Assembly (NCBI GenBank): GCA_963704075.1
Contig: CAVPGV010000017.1
Coordinates: 92,757-156,756, forward strand
Reading direction: 5' to 3'
From: JADKAV01 sp963704075
GTDB lineage: Bacteria > Actinomycetota > Actinomycetes > S36-B12 > UBA10799
DNA length: 64,000 nucleotides
Shown in pieces: positions 27,090 through 36,339 of the stretch (the stretch's first letter is position 1; each line of letters starts with the position of its first letter). The notes under the pieces are model-generated. The model made no database searches. It was not told the origin of the DNA and saw only the letters and a list, made by a program, of their open reading frames with translations. The position numbers and the translations under genes were made by a program.

Positions 27090-27146
27090 ATGAGTTCGCT
27101 GCAGATGTGTATGTGTTGCCGAATGATCTCCATCGTCGGGGCCTGA
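27090..27146 (+). CDS. Cys/Met-rich leader peptide of the metY-metX attenuator
   Basis: An 18-codon reading frame, MSSLQMCMCCRMISIVGA, starts at ATG 27090, 7 bases after the strong GGAAGGAGG ribosome site. It has three cysteine codons (two adjacent) and four methionines in 18 residues, which is far beyond chance. The stop lies 18 bases before a strong intrinsic terminator. A peptide made of the amino acids produced by the downstream genes is the hallmark of transcription attenuation. Too short to be detected as a normal gene. Confidence 0.8.
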   Translation: MSSLQMCMCCRMISIVGA

Positions 27147-27193
27147 GCAAACGTCCACGCGTTCCCCGGCGAATAGTCCGGGGCTTTTCTTTT
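27134..27193 (+). promoter_or_regulatory. Cysteine/methionine attenuator: antiterminator and terminator
   Basis: Terminator: CCCCGG (27164-27169) pairs with CCGGGG (27178-27183), followed by CTTTTCTTTT. Antiterminator: CGTCGGGG (27134-27141), inside the leader peptide, pairs over 8 bases (one G-U) with CCCCGGCG (27164-27171), the same bases as the terminator's 5' arm. A ribosome stalled at the cysteine codons (27108-27119) would leave 27134-27141 free and allow read-through; one that reaches the stop codon would cover it and let the terminator form. So low charged Cys-tRNA should turn on metY and metX. Confidence 0.75.
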
Positions 27194-27260
27194 CGGTGCG
27201 TGAGGCACCCGGGCTGACCCACAACCGGCACCGATCCCACATCTGAGAAAAGGAAACCCC

Positions 27261-28577
27261 ATGAGCGACGCCTGGTCCTTCGAAACCAAGCAGATCCACG
27301 CAGGTCAGACCCCCGACGAAACCACCAACGCGCGGGCCCTGCCGATCTACCAGACCACCAGCTACACCTTCAACGACACCGCCCACGCCGCCGATCTGTT
27401 CGCTCTGAAGGAACTGGGCAACATCTACACGCGCATCATGAACCCCACCCAGGCGACCGTCGAGGAGCGCATCGCGGCTCTCGAAGGTGGCGTCGGCGCA
27501 CTTCTGGTGAGCAGCGGGCAGGCCGCCGAGACGCTGGCCATCTTGAACGTCGCAGAGGTCGGCGACCACGTCGTGTCGAGTCCGCGGCTGTACGGCGGCA
27601 CCTACAACTTGTTCCACTACACGCTGCCGAAACTGGGCATCGAGGTGTCCTTCGTGGAGAACCCCGACGACGTCGAGTCGTGGCGGGCGGCCGTCAAGCC
27701 CAACACCAAGGCCTTCTTCGGCGAGACGATCTCCAACCCGAAGAACGACATCCTCGACATCGAGGCGATCGCCGAGGTGGCCCACGAAGTCGGGGTGCCG
27801 CTGATCGTGGACAACACGGTGGCCACGCCGTACCTGATCCAGCCGCTGAAGTGGGGCGCCGACATCGTCATCCACTCGGCGACGAAGTACATCGGAGGGC
27901 ACGGCACCGCGGTGGCCGGCGTGATCGTCGACGGCGGCACGTTCGACTACGCGCAGTACCCGCAGCGTTTCCCGAACTTCAACGAACCCGACCCCAGCTA
28001 CCACGGGTTGGTCTATGCCCGCGACCTCGGCGTGGGCTCGCAGTTCGGCGCGAACCTGTCGTTCATCCTCAAGGCCCGCGTGCAGTTGCTGCGTGACTTG
28101 GGCAGCGCCGTCGCGCCGTTCAACGCCTGGCTGCTGTCGCAGGGTCTGGAGACGCTGAGCCTGCGCATCGAGCGCCACGTGCAGAACGCGCAGGCCGTGG
28201 CTGAATGGCTCACCACCCGCGACGAGGTCGGACGCGTCAACTACGCGGGTCTGACGAGCAGCCCGTGGCACGAGCGCAGCCGCAAGTACGCACCCAAGGG
28301 GACCGGTGCCGTTCTCAGCTTCGAGATCGCCGGCGGCGTCGAGGCGGGCAAGCGGTTCGTCGAGGGACTGGAACTGCACAGCCACGTGGCCAACATCGGT
28401 GACGTGCGGTCGCTGGTCATCCACCCGGCCTCCACGACCCACTCGCAGTTGACCCCCGAGGAGCAACTCGCGGCAGGAGTGACCCCAGGTCTGGTGCGGC
28501 TCGCGGTCGGGATCGAGAACATCAACGACATCCTGGCCGACCTCGAGGCCGGTTTCCGGGCCGCGAAGGAAGCCTGA
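27261..28577 (+). CDS. metY: O-acetylhomoserine sulfhydrylase (aminocarboxypropyltransferase)
   Basis: 438 residues of the Cys/Met-metabolism PLP family, long form typical of MetY. The PLP lysine is K209 in HSATKYIGGHGT, and PTQATVEERIAALEGG is the conserved N-terminal region. It makes homocysteine from O-acetylhomoserine and sulfide. The start is preceded by AAAGGA. It lies 68 bases after the terminator of the Cys/Met leader, and metX follows within 5 bases, so the two last steps before methionine are made together. Confidence 0.95.
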   Translation: MSDAWSFETKQIHAGQTPDETTNARALPIYQTTSYTFNDTAHAADLFALKELGNIYTRIMNPTQATVEERIAALEGGVGALLVSSGQAAETLAILNVAEVGDHVVSSPRLYGGTYNLFHYTLPKLGIEVSFVENPDDVESWRAAVKPNTKAFFGETISNPKNDILDIEAIAEVAHEVGVPLIVDNTVATPYLIQPLKWGADIVIHSATKYIGGHGTAVAGVIVDGGTFDYAQYPQRFPNFNEPDPSYHGLVYARDLGVGSQFGANLSFILKARVQLLRDLGSAVAPFNAWLLSQGLETLSLRIERHVQNAQAVAEWLTTRDEVGRVNYAGLTSSPWHERSRKYAPKGTGAVLSFEIAGGVEAGKRFVEGLELHSHVANIGDVRSLVIHPASTTHSQLTPEEQLAAGVTPGLVRLAVGIENINDILADLEAGFRAAKEA

Positions 28578-28581
28578 GTCG

Positions 28582-29689
28582 ATGAGCACCTCCGGCGGAT
28601 GGCGCGAAGGGGATCCTGTGGCGTGGCGACGCTTCGCCGACCTCGGACCGATGGATCTCGAACTCGGTGGCCATCTGCCGGAGGTGCGCGTCGCCTACGA
28701 GACGTGGGGGACGTTCGACGGGAAGAACGCGGTGCTGGTGCAGCACGCCCTGACCGGCGACGCCCATGCCGCCGGGCCGGCAGGCGAGGGTCAGCCCACC
28801 GCCGGCTGGTGGGACGCGCTGATCGGACCGGGCAAGGCCATCGACACCGACCGGTGGTTCGTGGTCTCGTCCAATGTGCTGGGCGGCTGTCAGGGGACGA
28901 CCGGGCCCTCATCGATCGCCCCCGACGGCCGGGCCTACGGGTCGCGGTGGCCGCGGATCACCATCCGCGATCAGGTGGCGTCGAAGTGGCCCTGGCCGAC
29001 ACTCTTGGGGATCGAACGCTTCACCGCGGTCATGGGGGGATCCATGGGCGGGATGCGGACGCTGGAGTGGATGGTGCAGCACCCGCAGCGGGTCGGTGGC
29101 GCATTGATCATGGCGACCAGCACATCCGCGACCGCCGATCAGATCGCCACCCAGAACATCCAGATCCGAGCCATCCAGGCCGACCCCGACTGGCGCGGCG
29201 GCGACTACTACTCGTCGGGCGGTGCGCCGCTGACCGGCATGGGTATCGCGCGCAGGATCGCCCATCTGACCTACCGCACCGAACGCGAACTCGCCGGTCG
29301 GTTCGGCCGCGACCACCAACTCGGTGAGGACGCTCTGGCCGACGGGCGGTTCGCCGTGCAGTCCTACCTGGACCATCAGGCGGACAAACTGAACCTTCGG
29401 TTCGACCCGGGCACCTACGTGTCGCTGTCCGACGCGATGGCCCTGCACGACGTGTATCGCGGCCGTGGACCGGAGGTCCTGCGCCAGCTGGAGGTTCCGG
29501 CACGGGTGGTCGGGATCCCATCGGACCGGCTCTACCCGATCTACCTGCAGCAGCAGATCGCCGACGAACTCGGCGTGGAACTCGATGTGGTCGAGTCGCC
29601 CGTTCGGCCACGACGGGTTCCTGCTGGAGACTGACGCGATCGGCCGGGTGGTCAGCGACATCCTGGCGGCTGCCACGTCACCCTGCTGA
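28582..29689 (+). CDS. metX: Homoserine O-acetyltransferase (one frameshift near the end)
   Basis: About 369 codons of the alpha/beta-hydrolase-fold acyltransferase family. The nucleophile is S154 in GGSMGGMRTLEW; the oxyanion region and QHALTGDAH are intact. A single extra base near 29600 breaks the frame; the next frame gives FGHDGFLLETDAIGRVV with the catalytic histidine. It acetylates homoserine for MetY. The 3' end overlaps the convergent acetyltransferase gene by 38 bases. Confidence 0.93.
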
Positions 29690-30480
29690 GCCTGTCGAGC
29701 AGCAAGGTGTACGGCGTGGTGGTCGACACCTTGATCAATCCGGAGCGTTCCAGGATCGGCCGGGAGTACTCCGTCGAATCGCTGTGGATCAACGTCTTGC
29801 CGCTGCGTAGGGCAGACCGTGCCCGCGCTGCGGTCAGGCCGCGGTATATCCCACGCCCGCGCCATTCGCGACGCATCGCACCGCCCCAGATGCCGGCGAA
29901 CTGAGTTCCTGGGACTGGTTCCAGGCGGCCCGCACCGATCATCTGTCCGTTGTCCTGCGCGACCCACAGTTCGATGCCGTCCTCGGTTATCCAGCCGACG
30001 TTGGATCACGGACACGGAGTCCATCGCCGTCGTGTCGCCGAATATCTCATCGAGCATCGCGGACATGGCCCATACCTCGGCGGGCTCGTGTATGCGTCGC
30101 AGGGAAACTCCCGGCGGCAGGTCCATGTCGACGACCAGGCAGCGAGCCTGTCCGATCATGATCGCTTCTGGTGCTCCGGCGCTGAACCCGTGCGCCGCAA
30201 GTGCTGCGACGAGTCCCGGTGCGTGGTCATGCCCGCGGGTCTTCCATTCGACCGCGCTGATGTCCGGGTCCGCCCGGCAGTACTCCACGGCTCGCCCCAC
30301 CAGGTCGCGAGCATCTGCGCCGTCGAGGTTTCGGTACGTGACGAATCCCCGTCCCCCCGGGTACGTAGCCACCCGAAGCGGTCCCAGTCGCGTGACGTGC
30401 TCAGCTCCCAGCGTCTCAGCCTCGGTGCGCAGTTGCTCGTCGTACGCAGCCAGCAAGGCGACGTGTTCGCTCATGGTCAT
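29652..30480 (-). CDS. GNAT-family acetyltransferase (one frameshift)
   Basis: About 276 codons in two frames joined near 29990-30010. The N-terminal half (MSEHVALLAAYDEQLRTE) gives a GNAT-like fold; the C-terminal half has the acetyl-CoA loop REWRGRGIYRGL and the end PILERSGLIKV. Likely acetylates a small molecule or amine. ATG 30480 or 30474 starts it; CATGCT lies 6 bases before 30474. The secreted-protein gene upstream overlaps it only because of its tandem duplication. Confidence 0.75.
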
Positions 30481-31039
30481 AGCATGCAGGCGCCGCTGCT
30501 TCGCGGGCTACCGGCTTTCCGGCGCGGGTCACGCGCCAGTCGCCTCCCGGTCGGTCCACAGCGCTCCGGCGGTGAACGTTGCCGCGGTGATGGTGGGCTC
30601 CAGTCCGAACTGGTCCGGCCGTGAAAGTCGCCGCGGTGATGGAGGGCTCCAGGCCGAACTGGCGGCGAGCCTGACCCACCGTGGTCCGAAAGGTGTCGCG
30701 GGCCCGCTTCATCTGCGAGTTCGCTTCCGCGCGGACCTCTTCGGTCGAGGTCTTGTAGCGGGCCCAGGCAGCATGTCGCTGCGCCGACGTCTGGGCGTGC
30801 CGAAGGGTCGTCGCCAAGGTCTCCTGTGCCTCACGGCTCGCCTCGCCGTAATCGCGCGAGGACGGATCGCCGTTCTTCCCGGTAGACATCGGCTGCGATA
30901 TCGGCAGCCGCTCGGAACCCCTGCTGAGGACCCTGCGATGCTGCAACGCGGGATCGGCCGTGGCGACTCCCGCCTGACCGGTGAGCAGAACCGCCGACGC
31001 GGCGACCACCGACGCGGCGGTGTGTCGCAAGGCAGCCAT
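30416..31039 (-). CDS. Small secreted protein, C-terminus altered by a duplication
   Basis: 207 codons. A signal peptide (residues 1-29, cleaved near GVATAD) is followed by a helical, charged region of about 100 residues. Near the end a 49-base tandem duplication repeats QFGLEPSITAATFTAG and shifts the frame, so the protein runs on into the acetyltransferase gene. Without the duplication it would end at 30529 after ALWTDREATGA. Function unknown. Start preceded by AACGAT at 6 bases, a leaderless pattern. Confidence 0.6.
   Translation of the reverse strand: MAALRHTAASVVAASAVLLTGQAGVATADPALQHRRVLSRGSERLPISQPMSTGKNGDPSSRDYGEASREAQETLATTLRHAQTSAQRHAAWARYKTSTEEVRAEANSQMKRARDTFRTTVGQARRQFGLEPSITAATFTAGPVRTGAHHHRGNVHRRSAVDRPGGDWRVTRAGKPVAREAAAPACYDHERTRRLAGCVRRATAHRG
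30570..30660. repeat. 49-base tandem duplication
   Basis: Two direct copies (about 30570-30613 and 30619-30662) share ccgcggtgatg and gggctcca with a few differences, offset by 49 bases. Because 49 is not divisible by three it changes the reading frame of the secreted-protein gene. The copies differ at about six positions, so this is not a simple assembly copy. Confidence 0.7.
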
Positions 31040-31116
31040 GAGTCCATCGTTGCCCGCCCGGCGCGGACGTCAATGGGTCGGCGGCAGGCTTAACGCCCGC
31101 CGTACAGGGTGTTTGC

Positions 31117-31893
31117 CTAGGTGCCGCTCACGATCATGAAACGTCCGCCATTCGGGTCGAGGATGCCGGCCACGACACTGGTGTCCGTCTGTCTCGGCTG
31201 CACGAAGATCTTGCCGCCGAGTGCTAGCGCGTCCTCCACCGTCCCGGGGACGTCGTTGACCGCGAAGTAGACGAGCCAGACCGCGGGCACCTCCTCCGGC
31301 ACGTTCGGCGGCATGTCCTCGGCCCCTGCGTTGGCCTTGTCGTCTCCGGGTTTCGTCGGCAGAAGTGCGACCTTGTAGCCCGGCAAGCTGCCGTCGATCC
31401 AGGACCAGCCGAACACCTTCTCGTAGAACGGAAGCGCCGCGGCCAGATCCCGGGTCTGCAGTTCGTTCCACGTGAGGGATCCGGGCACGTTGAAGACGTC
31501 CGCCCCCTGATGGGTGTACGGCTGCCACACCCCGAGCATTCCGCCACTGGGATCCATGATGTTCGCAAGGCGACCCTGGTCGGTGACGTCCATCGGCGCC
31601 ATCATCACCTGCCCCCCGGCGTTGCGCGCCTTCTGGCAGACGGCATCGACGTCGTCGACCATGACGTACGACACCCATTGCGGAAGGAGCCCCTCCGCGG
31701 CCATTTCGGGCGGCATCTGACTCAGCCCGGCGACCAGCTGACCGTCGAGGTAGAACTGAAGGTAGTGCGCCCCCATACTGTCGGTCCGGTCGTACGTCTG
31801 CCATCCGAACAGACCCTCGTAGAAGGCCCTGGCCTTGTCGGTGTTGGAGGTGAAGGTGTCGATCCAGCCGAAGAGCCCGGGAGTCAGCAGCAT
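31117..31893 (-). CDS. VOC-family two-domain protein, copy 1
   Basis: 258 residues with two glyoxalase/bleomycin-resistance (VOC) repeats, each opening with a FYEGLFGW or FYEKVFGW motif (residues about 25 and 155). Proteins of this kind bind metal and act as isomerases, dioxygenases or resistance proteins; function here is unknown. It is roughly half to two-thirds identical to the adjacent copy 2, so they arose by tandem duplication. ATG 31893 lies 6 bases after a TAGCGT box, so copy 1 has its own leaderless promoter. Confidence 0.85.
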   Translation of the reverse strand: MLLTPGLFGWIDTFTSNTDKARAFYEGLFGWQTYDRTDSMGAHYLQFYLDGQLVAGLSQMPPEMAAEGLLPQWVSYVMVDDVDAVCQKARNAGGQVMMAPMDVTDQGRLANIMDPSGGMLGVWQPYTHQGADVFNVPGSLTWNELQTRDLAAALPFYEKVFGWSWIDGSLPGYKVALLPTKPGDDKANAGAEDMPPNVPEEVPAVWLVYFAVNDVPGTVEDALALGGKIFVQPRQTDTSVVAGILDPNGGRFMIVSGT

Positions 31894-31899
31894 GCCATG

Positions 31900-31905
31900 A
31901 CGCTA
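31900..31905 (-). promoter_or_regulatory. Leaderless -10 box TAGCGT of VOC copy 1
   Basis: On the minus strand TAGCGT is followed by 6 bases and the ATG at 31893. It lies in the 25-base gap before VOC copy 2. Confidence 0.65.
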
Positions 31906-31918
31906 CCTGCCCGCGGTC

Positions 31919-32695
31919 TCAGCCTGCGAACGAACCCACCAGGACCATGCCCCCGGTCGGGTCGATCAGCCCGCCGAATCGGCCCGGCCCCATCTGCATG
32001 GCAGGCAGGAACACCTGAGCTCCGAGGCTCTGGCCGGCCGCCATTGCGGTGTCGCAGTCCTCGACCGCGAAGTAGACCGCCCACACGCTCGGTGCCTCCG
32101 GTGGCACACCGTCGGGCATCGGCATGGCGCCGGCGTTCATCTTGTCCTCGCCCTCCTTGGCCGCCAGGGTGGCCATCTTGTAGCCCGAGTCCGGACCATC
32201 GACCCACTCCCACCCGAAGACCTTCTCGTAGAAGGGCAGGGCTGCTTCGATGTCGCGGGTCTGCAACTCGTTCCAGGTCAGCGAACCGGGTGCGTTGAAC
32301 AGGTCGGCCCCTTGGTGGGAGCCGGGCTGCCACAGGCCCAACGCCGCACCCGAGGGATCCATGAGCATCGCCATGCGTCCCTGCTCCATGACGTCCATGG
32401 GTGGCATCGTGACGGTGCCCCCTGCGCTCTGCGCCTTCTCGACGGTCGCGTCGGCGTCCTCCACGATGACGTAGGAGTTCCAGAAGGCCCCGACTTCTTC
32501 CGGCACGCCGGGCATCATCGGGCTCATGCCCGCGACCAACTTGCCGTCCTTGAAGAACTGGGTGTACGGCGGTCCCATGGGCGTGGGCAGATCGATGTGG
32601 GTCCAGCCGAAAAGGCCCTCGTAGAACTGTTTCGCGCTCTCGGTGTCCCGTGTCATGAGGTCCACCCAGCCGAATAGACCGTTGGGGTATCGCAT
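31919..32695 (-). CDS. VOC-family two-domain protein, copy 2
   Basis: 258 residues, same length and domain order as copy 1 (FYEGLFGWTHIDL and FYEKVFGWEWVDG). The start MRYPNGLFGW has GAGAGGA upstream. The two copies share LTWNELQTRD and LPFYEKVFGW but differ most in the first domain, so their ligands may differ. Divergent from glpK with a promoter region of about 160 bases between. Confidence 0.85.
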   Translation of the reverse strand: MRYPNGLFGWVDLMTRDTESAKQFYEGLFGWTHIDLPTPMGPPYTQFFKDGKLVAGMSPMMPGVPEEVGAFWNSYVIVEDADATVEKAQSAGGTVTMPPMDVMEQGRMAMLMDPSGAALGLWQPGSHQGADLFNAPGSLTWNELQTRDIEAALPFYEKVFGWEWVDGPDSGYKMATLAAKEGEDKMNAGAMPMPDGVPPEAPSVWAVYFAVEDCDTAMAAGQSLGAQVFLPAMQMGPGRFGGLIDPTGGMVLVGSFAG

Positions 32696-32858
32696 GGTCG
32701 TTCCTCTCTTTGGCGTCCGCAGTCACGCTACGTCCGAGGTCCGACAAACACAATGGGCGTTGAGATCCAGGGCTGTGGACATCGACGTCTGGCAGCGCAA
32801 CGGCGACCCTGCGCGGTCTACCTTTGACCCACATTCCGTTCATCAGGAGGTACCCGCC

Positions 32859-34364
32859 GTGCCGATTATGGCGATCGATCAAGGCACCACGTCCACCCGC
32901 GCGATCATCTTCAACGACGACGGGATGCCGTTGGCATCCGATCAGATCGAGCACGAGCAGATCTTCCCGCGGGCCGGATGGGTGGAACACGACCCCATGG
33001 AGATCTGGCACAACACTCGCGAGGTGATGGGCGCGGCGATCGCGAAATCCAACCTCTTCGTCTCGGACTTGCAGGCAGTGGGGATCACCCAGCAGCGCGA
33101 GACCACGGTCGTGTGGAACAAGACCACCGGTCTGCCCGTCTACAACGCGATCGTCTGGCAGGACACCCGCACCCAGGAGATCTGCGATGAGCTCGCGCAG
33201 ACGGTCGGCGAGCAGCGCTTCCGCGAGGTCACGGGGTTGCCGCTGGCGACGTACTTCTCAGGGCCGAAAGTTCGCTGGATCCTCGACAACGTTCCCGGGG
33301 CGGGTGCGCAGGCCCAAGCCGGGGAGTTGTTGATGGGCACCATCGACACGTGGCTTCTGTGGAACCTCACCAACGGCCAGGTGCATGCGACCGACCCGAC
33401 CAACGCGTCCCGTACCTTGCTGATGGATCTCGACACCCTGGAGTGGTCCGAGCAGCTCGCGGAGGCCATCGGGATCCCCATGACGATGCTGCCTCATATC
33501 CGCAGTTCCTCCGAGGTGTACGGGCACGTGCAGAGCCCGGCGTCGATGCGCGGTGTCCCCATCGCGGGGATCCTCGGAGATCAGCAGGCGGCAACCTTCG
33601 GCCAGGCGTGCTTGAGTCCAGGGGAGGCGAAGAACACGTACGGGACTGGCAACTTCCTGTTGCTGAACACCGGCACCCAGAAGGTTCTCAGCCACAACGG
33701 TCTGCTCACGACGGTCTGCTACAAGATCGGTGAGGCGCCACCGGTCTACGCGTTGGAAGGTTCGATCGCCGTCACCGGCAGTCTCATCCAGTGGTTGCGC
33801 GACAACCTGGGCATAGTGCAGAACGCCGCGGACATCGAACCTCTGGCGGCGTCGGTGGACGACAACGGTGACTGCTACTTCGTGCCCGCTTTCAGTGGCC
33901 TGTTCGCGCCCTACTGGCGCGGGGACGCCCGCGGGGTCATCGTGGGTCTCACCCGGTTCATCAACAAGGGACACATCGCCCGCGCGGCACTGGAGGCCGC
34001 TGCCTTTCAGTCGCGCGAGGTGATCGAAGCGATGCAGGCCGACAGCGGGGTGCCGCTGACCACCTTGAAGGTCGATGGCGGGATGGTCGTCAACGAATTG
34101 CTCATGCAGTTCCAGTCGGACCTGCTCGGCGTTCCCGTCGTGCGCCCGAAGGTCATCGAGACCACGGCGCTAGGCGCGGCCTACGCGGCGGGCTTGGCGG
34201 TCGGCTTCTGGGCAAGTGAGGAGGCGATCCGCACCAACTGGGCGGAGGGCAAACGCTGGGAGCCGGGAATGTCGCCAGGTGACCGCGAGTGGCTGTTCGA
34301 CCGCTGGAAGCAAGCAGTGACCCGGACGTTCGACTGGGTGCCCACCGCGGCGACCGACGGCTAG
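32859..34364 (+). CDS. glpK: Glycerol kinase
   Basis: 501 residues, the normal length. GTG 32859 is chosen because CAGGAGG lies 8 bases upstream; a TACCTT -10 box is at about 32819. The N-terminal phosphate-binding motif AIDQGTTSTRAI, the glycerol-binding QRETTVVWNK and the C-terminal signature LKVDGGMVVNELLMQ are intact. It phosphorylates glycerol to glycerol 3-phosphate. No glpF or glpD is beside it. Confidence 0.96.
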   Translation: MPIMAIDQGTTSTRAIIFNDDGMPLASDQIEHEQIFPRAGWVEHDPMEIWHNTREVMGAAIAKSNLFVSDLQAVGITQQRETTVVWNKTTGLPVYNAIVWQDTRTQEICDELAQTVGEQRFREVTGLPLATYFSGPKVRWILDNVPGAGAQAQAGELLMGTIDTWLLWNLTNGQVHATDPTNASRTLLMDLDTLEWSEQLAEAIGIPMTMLPHIRSSSEVYGHVQSPASMRGVPIAGILGDQQAATFGQACLSPGEAKNTYGTGNFLLLNTGTQKVLSHNGLLTTVCYKIGEAPPVYALEGSIAVTGSLIQWLRDNLGIVQNAADIEPLAASVDDNGDCYFVPAFSGLFAPYWRGDARGVIVGLTRFINKGHIARAALEAAAFQSREVIEAMQADSGVPLTTLKVDGGMVVNELLMQFQSDLLGVPVVRPKVIETTALGAAYAAGLAVGFWASEEAIRTNWAEGKRWEPGMSPGDREWLFDRWKQAVTRTFDWVPTAATDG

Positions 34365-34378
34365 GCGAACCCGCGGCG

Positions 34379-35059
34379 TCACACCGGGTCGGGGGCTCTC
34401 GACATGACTGGGTCGCCGAGTTCGAGATCAGGCATCCACTGCGCCAACGTCTCACGGACCTTGCCGTCGATCTTCACCAGGACCTCAGGGACATCCGCGG
34501 TCCGCACATCCTCGATCTGCGGTATGTCCGACCAGTTGTGGCGGTCCTGGCCGGGCCGCGAGGGCAGTTCCTCACCCACCTCGCCGACGATGACCAAGTG
34601 GTCGGCCACGTCGAGCATCTCCTGGGAGTACTTCTTGGGGATGTCCGTGAGGTACACCCCGTGCGCGGCCAATCCGCTCGTGACCTCCTCCAAGACGTGG
34701 CCCAAGGGTGCGACCCCGGCCGAGACGACATAGAGCAGTCCCGGTGCGTAGTAGCGGAACAGAGCGGCGGCGGCCTGGGAGCGCCCGGCGTTGGCCTGGC
34801 AGACGATCAGCACCTCGGGCATCGTCTTCAGGACCTCACCGGCCTGGATCTGCTCGGCCCGGATCTGGGTGAGAGCGGCGCGACCCACGAGAACCGGAAC
34901 GAACGTCTGGATCTTCGCGCCGGCGGACATCTGCTCGTACAGGTCGTCGACCAGGGCCGTGAGCCGTTCCCGCGAGAACGCCCCGCCGGTGTGGTTCACC
35001 AACCCGTCCACGACGCTGCGTAACTGCATGTCCACCTGGGGTTCACGGATCTGGGTCAC
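34379..35059 (-). CDS. Arsenate reductase-like low-molecular-weight phosphatase with N-terminal helical domain
   Basis: 226 residues. An N-terminal helical region of about 75 residues (the three-helix bundle often fused in Actinobacteria) precedes a low-molecular-weight tyrosine phosphatase/ArsC domain with the loop C87-QANAG-R93-S. It probably reduces arsenate to arsenite using mycothiol and mycoredoxin, but no ars operon is near. GTG start lies 6 bases after CACAAT, as in leaderless genes. Confidence 0.85.
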   Translation of the reverse strand: MTQIREPQVDMQLRSVVDGLVNHTGGAFSRERLTALVDDLYEQMSAGAKIQTFVPVLVGRAALTQIRAEQIQAGEVLKTMPEVLIVCQANAGRSQAAAALFRYYAPGLLYVVSAGVAPLGHVLEEVTSGLAAHGVYLTDIPKKYSQEMLDVADHLVIVGEVGEELPSRPGQDRHNWSDIPQIEDVRTADVPEVLVKIDGKVRETLAQWMPDLELGDPVMSRAPDPV

Positions 35060-35065
35060 CCTTGC

Positions 35066-35071
35066 ATTGTG
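35066..35071 (-). promoter_or_regulatory. Leaderless -10 box CACAAT of the arsenate reductase-like gene
   Basis: On the minus strand CACAAT, 6 bases, GTG. The same box and spacing precede the secernin operon at 11891. Confidence 0.65.
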
Positions 35072-35196
35072 ATCAATAGCTCACGGAGGTGGCAAACCGA
35101 CCCTCCGAGAACAGCCACTCGCCGGGTCCCATCAACCCCGGTGGACATCGTCGTGCCAGAGCACGATCGGTATTCGCCGAACGTCCGAAACTTCGG

Positions 35197-36177
35197 CTAA
35201 TGCGGCAGGCTCTTGCCCCGTAAGGGCGTCCGCCAGGCGACGTACTCGTGGTCGCGGCGCATACCAACGCTCTCGTACAGTGCTGTTGCGCCGGTGGGGT
35301 TCGTCGCGTCGCAGTGCAGCGATGTTCCCGTGAGGCCCGCCGCAGCGTCTCGGGCCATGGCGTCCAGCAGCAAGTGTCGGGCGATGCCACGCCCGCGGTA
35401 CTCCCGAAGGACTCCCAGCGTCTCCACATAACCCAGACCCTCCGGCTCGAAGCGCCGGGAGCCGATCGAGACTCCCACGCAGGCCGGCCCGTCGAAGGCC
35501 AACCGCCAGCGGTCCAGGTCCGTGGTCTCGTTGATCATGTCCCTGCGGAACAGGTCGAAGGGAAGTGGATGGGAGTCGTAGTGGTCCCGGAACGATTCCG
35601 TCACGACCCGGTGCAGATCCGGCCACAGATCCTTTGACATCCCTTTCACGCTGATGCCAGGGACCGGTCGGGGCCGGGGAGTCTCACCGACGAAGTCCAC
35701 GCGCATCCGCAAGTACACCCGGTGGCGTTCGTAGCCGCGTTCGGCCAGAGCCTGCCTGGTCTCGTGGTCCCCGCCGAAACTCTCCACCTTCAAATAGGCG
35801 TCATCGGGCGACGGCAGGGTTTGGCCGTACCGCTCCCCGGCGGTGAGCAGCGTGGTCGCAAGACCGCGGCGGTCGGGGGCGTGCGGACTGACGAACAGAT
35901 CCAGGTAAAGCCCCCGCTCGTGCTCCAAACCGTTGAAGGCGAGCAGCGCGGCCAGCAGGCGCCCGTCGTCCCAGACGCCGGCGGTCCCGCGGGTCCCGTC
36001 GAGTTCCGGGGCACTGAGGGTGCCCAGGATTTCCTTCTCGTTGGTTTCCGAGCGCCGGAAGAACGCGAGCTCCTTCTCACGGACCAGGTCGGTGAGCTCT
36101 GAGGCGTGATCTCGCGACAACTGCGTCAACCGCAGACCGGCCGGCAGTCCCGGGACCGACATCGCGAGATTCGACAT
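35197..36177 (-). CDS. Tandem GNAT acetyltransferase
   Basis: 326 residues with two GNAT domains. The first half resembles the acetyl-CoA region DRRGLATTLL; the second half has the clear binding loop REYRGRGIARHLL and TNPTGATALYESVGM. The arrangement is that of mycothiol synthase and similar proteins, but without enough detail to call that function. Start at 36177. It is divergent from an esterase gene on the other strand. Confidence 0.8.
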   Translation of the reverse strand: MSNLAMSVPGLPAGLRLTQLSRDHASELTDLVREKELAFFRRSETNEKEILGTLSAPELDGTRGTAGVWDDGRLLAALLAFNGLEHERGLYLDLFVSPHAPDRRGLATTLLTAGERYGQTLPSPDDAYLKVESFGGDHETRQALAERGYERHRVYLRMRVDFVGETPRPRPVPGISVKGMSKDLWPDLHRVVTESFRDHYDSHPLPFDLFRRDMINETTDLDRWRLAFDGPACVGVSIGSRRFEPEGLGYVETLGVLREYRGRGIARHLLLDAMARDAAAGLTGTSLHCDATNPTGATALYESVGMRRDHEYVAWRTPLRGKSLPH

Positions 36178-36339
36178 GAGTCAAGGACAGCACATGAGCG
36201 GGCTTGCCCGCAGGAGGGTTTGTCCGTTCGCGCGGGCCGTGCCCGGTTGTGCCGGTGGTGGTCCGTCGGGTCGGTCGAGGGGTGGGTCCCGATGCAGGCG
36301 CGGACGGCGTGTCCGGTGACGGTGAGAGACACTGGGTCG

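Noticed and set aside
27194..27260. Riboswitch (SAM or cobalamin) before metY
   Set aside because: No conserved riboswitch core was seen; the leader peptide and terminator explain the region.
26859..28589. A 576-codon open frame on the minus strand opposite metY
   Set aside because: Antisense of metY, no motif, no start signal; metY itself is certain.
28909..30480. A 523-codon open frame covering the acetyltransferase and antisense metX
   Set aside because: Only the first 170 codons are real GNAT sequence; the rest results from the frameshift near 30000 running into metX antisense.
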